From the NCBI GenBank assembly GCA_017473705.1, contig JAFUJQ010000044.1, positions 1-64,000 on the forward strand: a DNA stretch of 64,000 nucleotides, given 5' to 3'. Origin of the DNA: Bacteroidales bacterium. GTDB taxonomy: Bacteria > Bacteroidota > Bacteroidia > Bacteroidales > UBA932. Made by a program: the position numbers and the translations under genes. Position 1 is the first letter of the stretch. Each line of letters begins with the position of its first letter. The notes beneath the pieces are model-generated. The model worked only from the letters and a program-made list of their open reading frames with translations. It was not told the origin of the DNA and did not search any database. Below are positions 62,892-64,000 of the stretch, one piece after another.

Positions 62892-63278
62892 ATGAAAAAG
62901 TTATATGTGTTTGTATTCCTGATGATGTCTCTGGCTCATACGGCATGCGCACATTTGCCATGGGTTGAGAAAGTAAAGGTCATGCCTCTGACAGGCAAGG
63001 TGGAATTTACTGACAAATATGACCCGGAAGCATCAGTCTGCATTCCCGCAGCATATACCGGCCCTGATGGAAATATAGAAGGTCTATATCGTATCAAAGG
63101 GGTCACATATGGAACGCGGAGCTTGAAGGAATTGGTTTCGTTACATCCGGACAAAGGGATTGTGATCAGCAGACAATGGATGTCTTCGAACGGGTTTCAG
63201 CAGCATGTGCTTGTCAAGAACGGAAAAATGACAATGCCGTTAATCTTGACATGGGCAGGTGGGGATATGGATGGGTAG
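62892..63278 (+). CDS. Short exported protein, possibly frameshifted
   Basis: This 128-residue protein has a signal peptide (KLYVFVFLMMSLAHTACAH). The body (VMPLTGKVEFTDKYDPEASV, GVTYGTRSLKELVSLHPDKG) is not recognised. After KNGKM near residue 112 the frame ends soon. A different frame through the same A-run (AAAAA at about 63224) continues for about 40 codons with AVNLDMGRWGYGWVGNNILC and ends at 63364. Either end could be native. It is probably cotranscribed with the two genes in front, about 67 bases away. Confidence 0.5.
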   Translation: MKKLYVFVFLMMSLAHTACAHLPWVEKVKVMPLTGKVEFTDKYDPEASVCIPAAYTGPDGNIEGLYRIKGVTYGTRSLKELVSLHPDKGIVISRQWMSSNGFQQHVLVKNGKMTMPLILTWAGGDMDG

Positions 63279-63362
63279 GAAACAATATTCTTTGTCCTTG
63301 GACCATATTCTACAGGCATTGGCAGACATATAAGAGGACTCAACGGACGGCATATCCGTTTT

Positions 63363-63440
63363 AAAAGCACAAAAACGGCTGTATTTGTGCTTTTGAGGCA
63401 GGATTTATAGGTTAGACGCTACAAAATCACAGGATTTTGT
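63363..63440. terminator. Hairpin pair between convergent genes, family B-like loop
   Basis: AAAAGCACAAA (63363-63373) pairs perfectly with TTTGTGCTTTT (63384-63394); its loop AACGGCTGTA resembles family B. A second hairpin pairs ACAAAATC (63421-63428) with GATTTTGT (63433-63440). They probably end both convergent transcripts. Confidence 0.65.
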
Positions 63441-63450
63441 GCTTTTAACT

Positions 63451-64000
63451 TTAATTATGATGCTTCATGTTGAGCTTGATCTTCTTCAGTTCTTCAAGCG
63501 GCCGCTCCGGCTGTTCCACATCTGCCGGAACCGGCATGCCTGAGAACTCTCCGAAATACTGGACGCAGGCGTCACGCCACCAGCGGGCGTCGCTCTCCTG
63601 AATCTCGAGCTTAGCCCTTACTGCCTCCCAACGCTCCTTGTCGACATAAGGCTTTGCAGCATCCCATACAGCCTGATATTCACGTACTTTCTTCACGCCT
63701 CTGTCATATCTGTGACACATTTCGTCCCAGAATGTCCTGCCGGACGTCATCTTGTGGTCCCAAGGTATATGGTGGAACCAGAGCAGCATCTCTTCCGGAC
63801 ATGTATCAAGGTTGTTGTACATTGATGCAAGCGGCTCGTGATATTGGTCTACATTGCCGCTTCCGCTGCGTGTCCTGTCGAATCCAATGCCGTCAGGACC
63901 AGCCTGATGGTAATATTTCGGGAGCCAGTCCAGGCGGGCACCTTCGGGCTCATACCAAGGCTCCGGGCCATAGTGGTGTTCGCCGGCAAATATGTGGTGG
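63451..64000 (-). CDS. aguA: Alpha-glucuronidase GH67, C-terminal part (gene continues past window end)
   Basis: The 182 visible residues include GEHHYGPEPWYEPEGARLDW, YYHQAGPDGIGFDRTRSGSG and NVDQYHEPLASMYNNLDTCP followed by EEMLLWFHHIPWDHKM, which is the characteristic end of GH67 alpha-glucuronidases. The enzyme removes 4-O-methyl-glucuronic acid from xylo-oligosaccharides. It fits the GH2 and esterase genes as part of plant-fibre use, although these are unlinked here. The 5' part lies beyond position 64000. Confidence 0.93.
   Translation of the reverse strand, partial: HHIFAGEHHYGPEPWYEPEGARLDWLPKYYHQAGPDGIGFDRTRSGSGNVDQYHEPLASMYNNLDTCPEEMLLWFHHIPWDHKMTSGRTFWDEMCHRYDRGVKKVREYQAVWDAAKPYVDKERWEAVRAKLEIQESDARWWRDACVQYFGEFSGMPVPADVEQPERPLEELKKIKLNMKHHN

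Overview
The window is a 64 kb chromosomal stretch from a member of the Bacteroidales, probably an uncultured gut or rumen lineage (class is firm, family is inference). The signs are many promoters of the Bacteroidetes type (-7 box TAnnTTTG), the order rpmB-rpmG-DUF4295-ftsY, a FimA/Mfa-type fimbrial operon, HU-CCDC81-type protein architecture, DUF4199/DUF4296/DUF4886/DUF4922 families found mainly in this phylum, and lipoprotein-rich envelope genes. Base composition is close to balanced. Two segments look AT-richer and acquired (about 43.5-45.9 kb and 54.3-55.6 kb).

Layout. 0-15 kb is housekeeping: the 3' end of a 5S rRNA gene, a glycosyltransferase/DUF4199 pair, then thrS-infC-rpmI-rplT-lepB, rpmB-rpmG-DUF4295-ftsY, pheT, and a tight run of DUF4296 lipoprotein, amidohydrolase, radical SAM, dtd and deoC. 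infC appears to start at a rare ATC codon behind a perfect AGGAGG. 15-21 kb is a fimbrial operon (zincin lipoprotein, DUF3575, OmpA-like/DUF3868-type protein, fimbrillin, Mfa2/FimB-type anchor), followed by tRNA-Leu. 21-24 kb is a 2-hydroxyacid dehydrogenase translationally coupled to a LytS/LytTR two-component pair. 23.8-26.6 kb on the minus strand is a MoxR ATPase / VWA protein / unknown-protein trio. 26.8-27.3 kb holds a truncated FAD oxidase gene and a pair of palindromic repeats.

27.6-31.4 kb carries an HU-CCDC81 membrane protein, an acyl-ACP thioesterase, a Nudix hydrolase and a glycosyltransferase. 31.4-39.6 kb is rich in peptidoglycan-turnover functions: a DUF4922-SpoIID fusion, an AmpG-like permease, a NamZ-type muramidase and glutamate racemase, together with a serpin. 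40.7-43.2 kb has prfB and a PagL-like outer-membrane protein. 43.2-46.1 kb is the accessory hot spot: palindromic repeats, a candidate terminator-ended structured RNA, and an AT-rich island (DUF4419 protein, barstar, unknown protein) bracketed by related hairpin repeats. 46-54 kb has fumarase, a GH2 enzyme, tRNA-Gln, YqaA/TadA, an M28 peptidase, a DUF4886 protein and an esterase. 54.3-58 kb has an AAA/DUF4143 ATPase, a degenerate region and dnaK. 58-64 kb has two opposed repeat arrays, an RluA-type synthase, a phosphoesterase, a small winged-helix protein, an S1/P1 nuclease, tRNA-Gly, a sigma factor coupled to an HExxH membrane protein, and the 3' part of a GH67 alpha-glucuronidase gene.

The features most worth a second look are three dispersed repeat families (A: GTCCGAC hairpins; B: AAAAnGGCTGTTTT hairpins; C: TGTCATCCTGAG-type), the structured RNA candidate at 43.4 kb, the barstar island, the MoxR/VWA trio and the sigma/HExxH pair. 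All assignments come from reading the sequence; no database search was possible.
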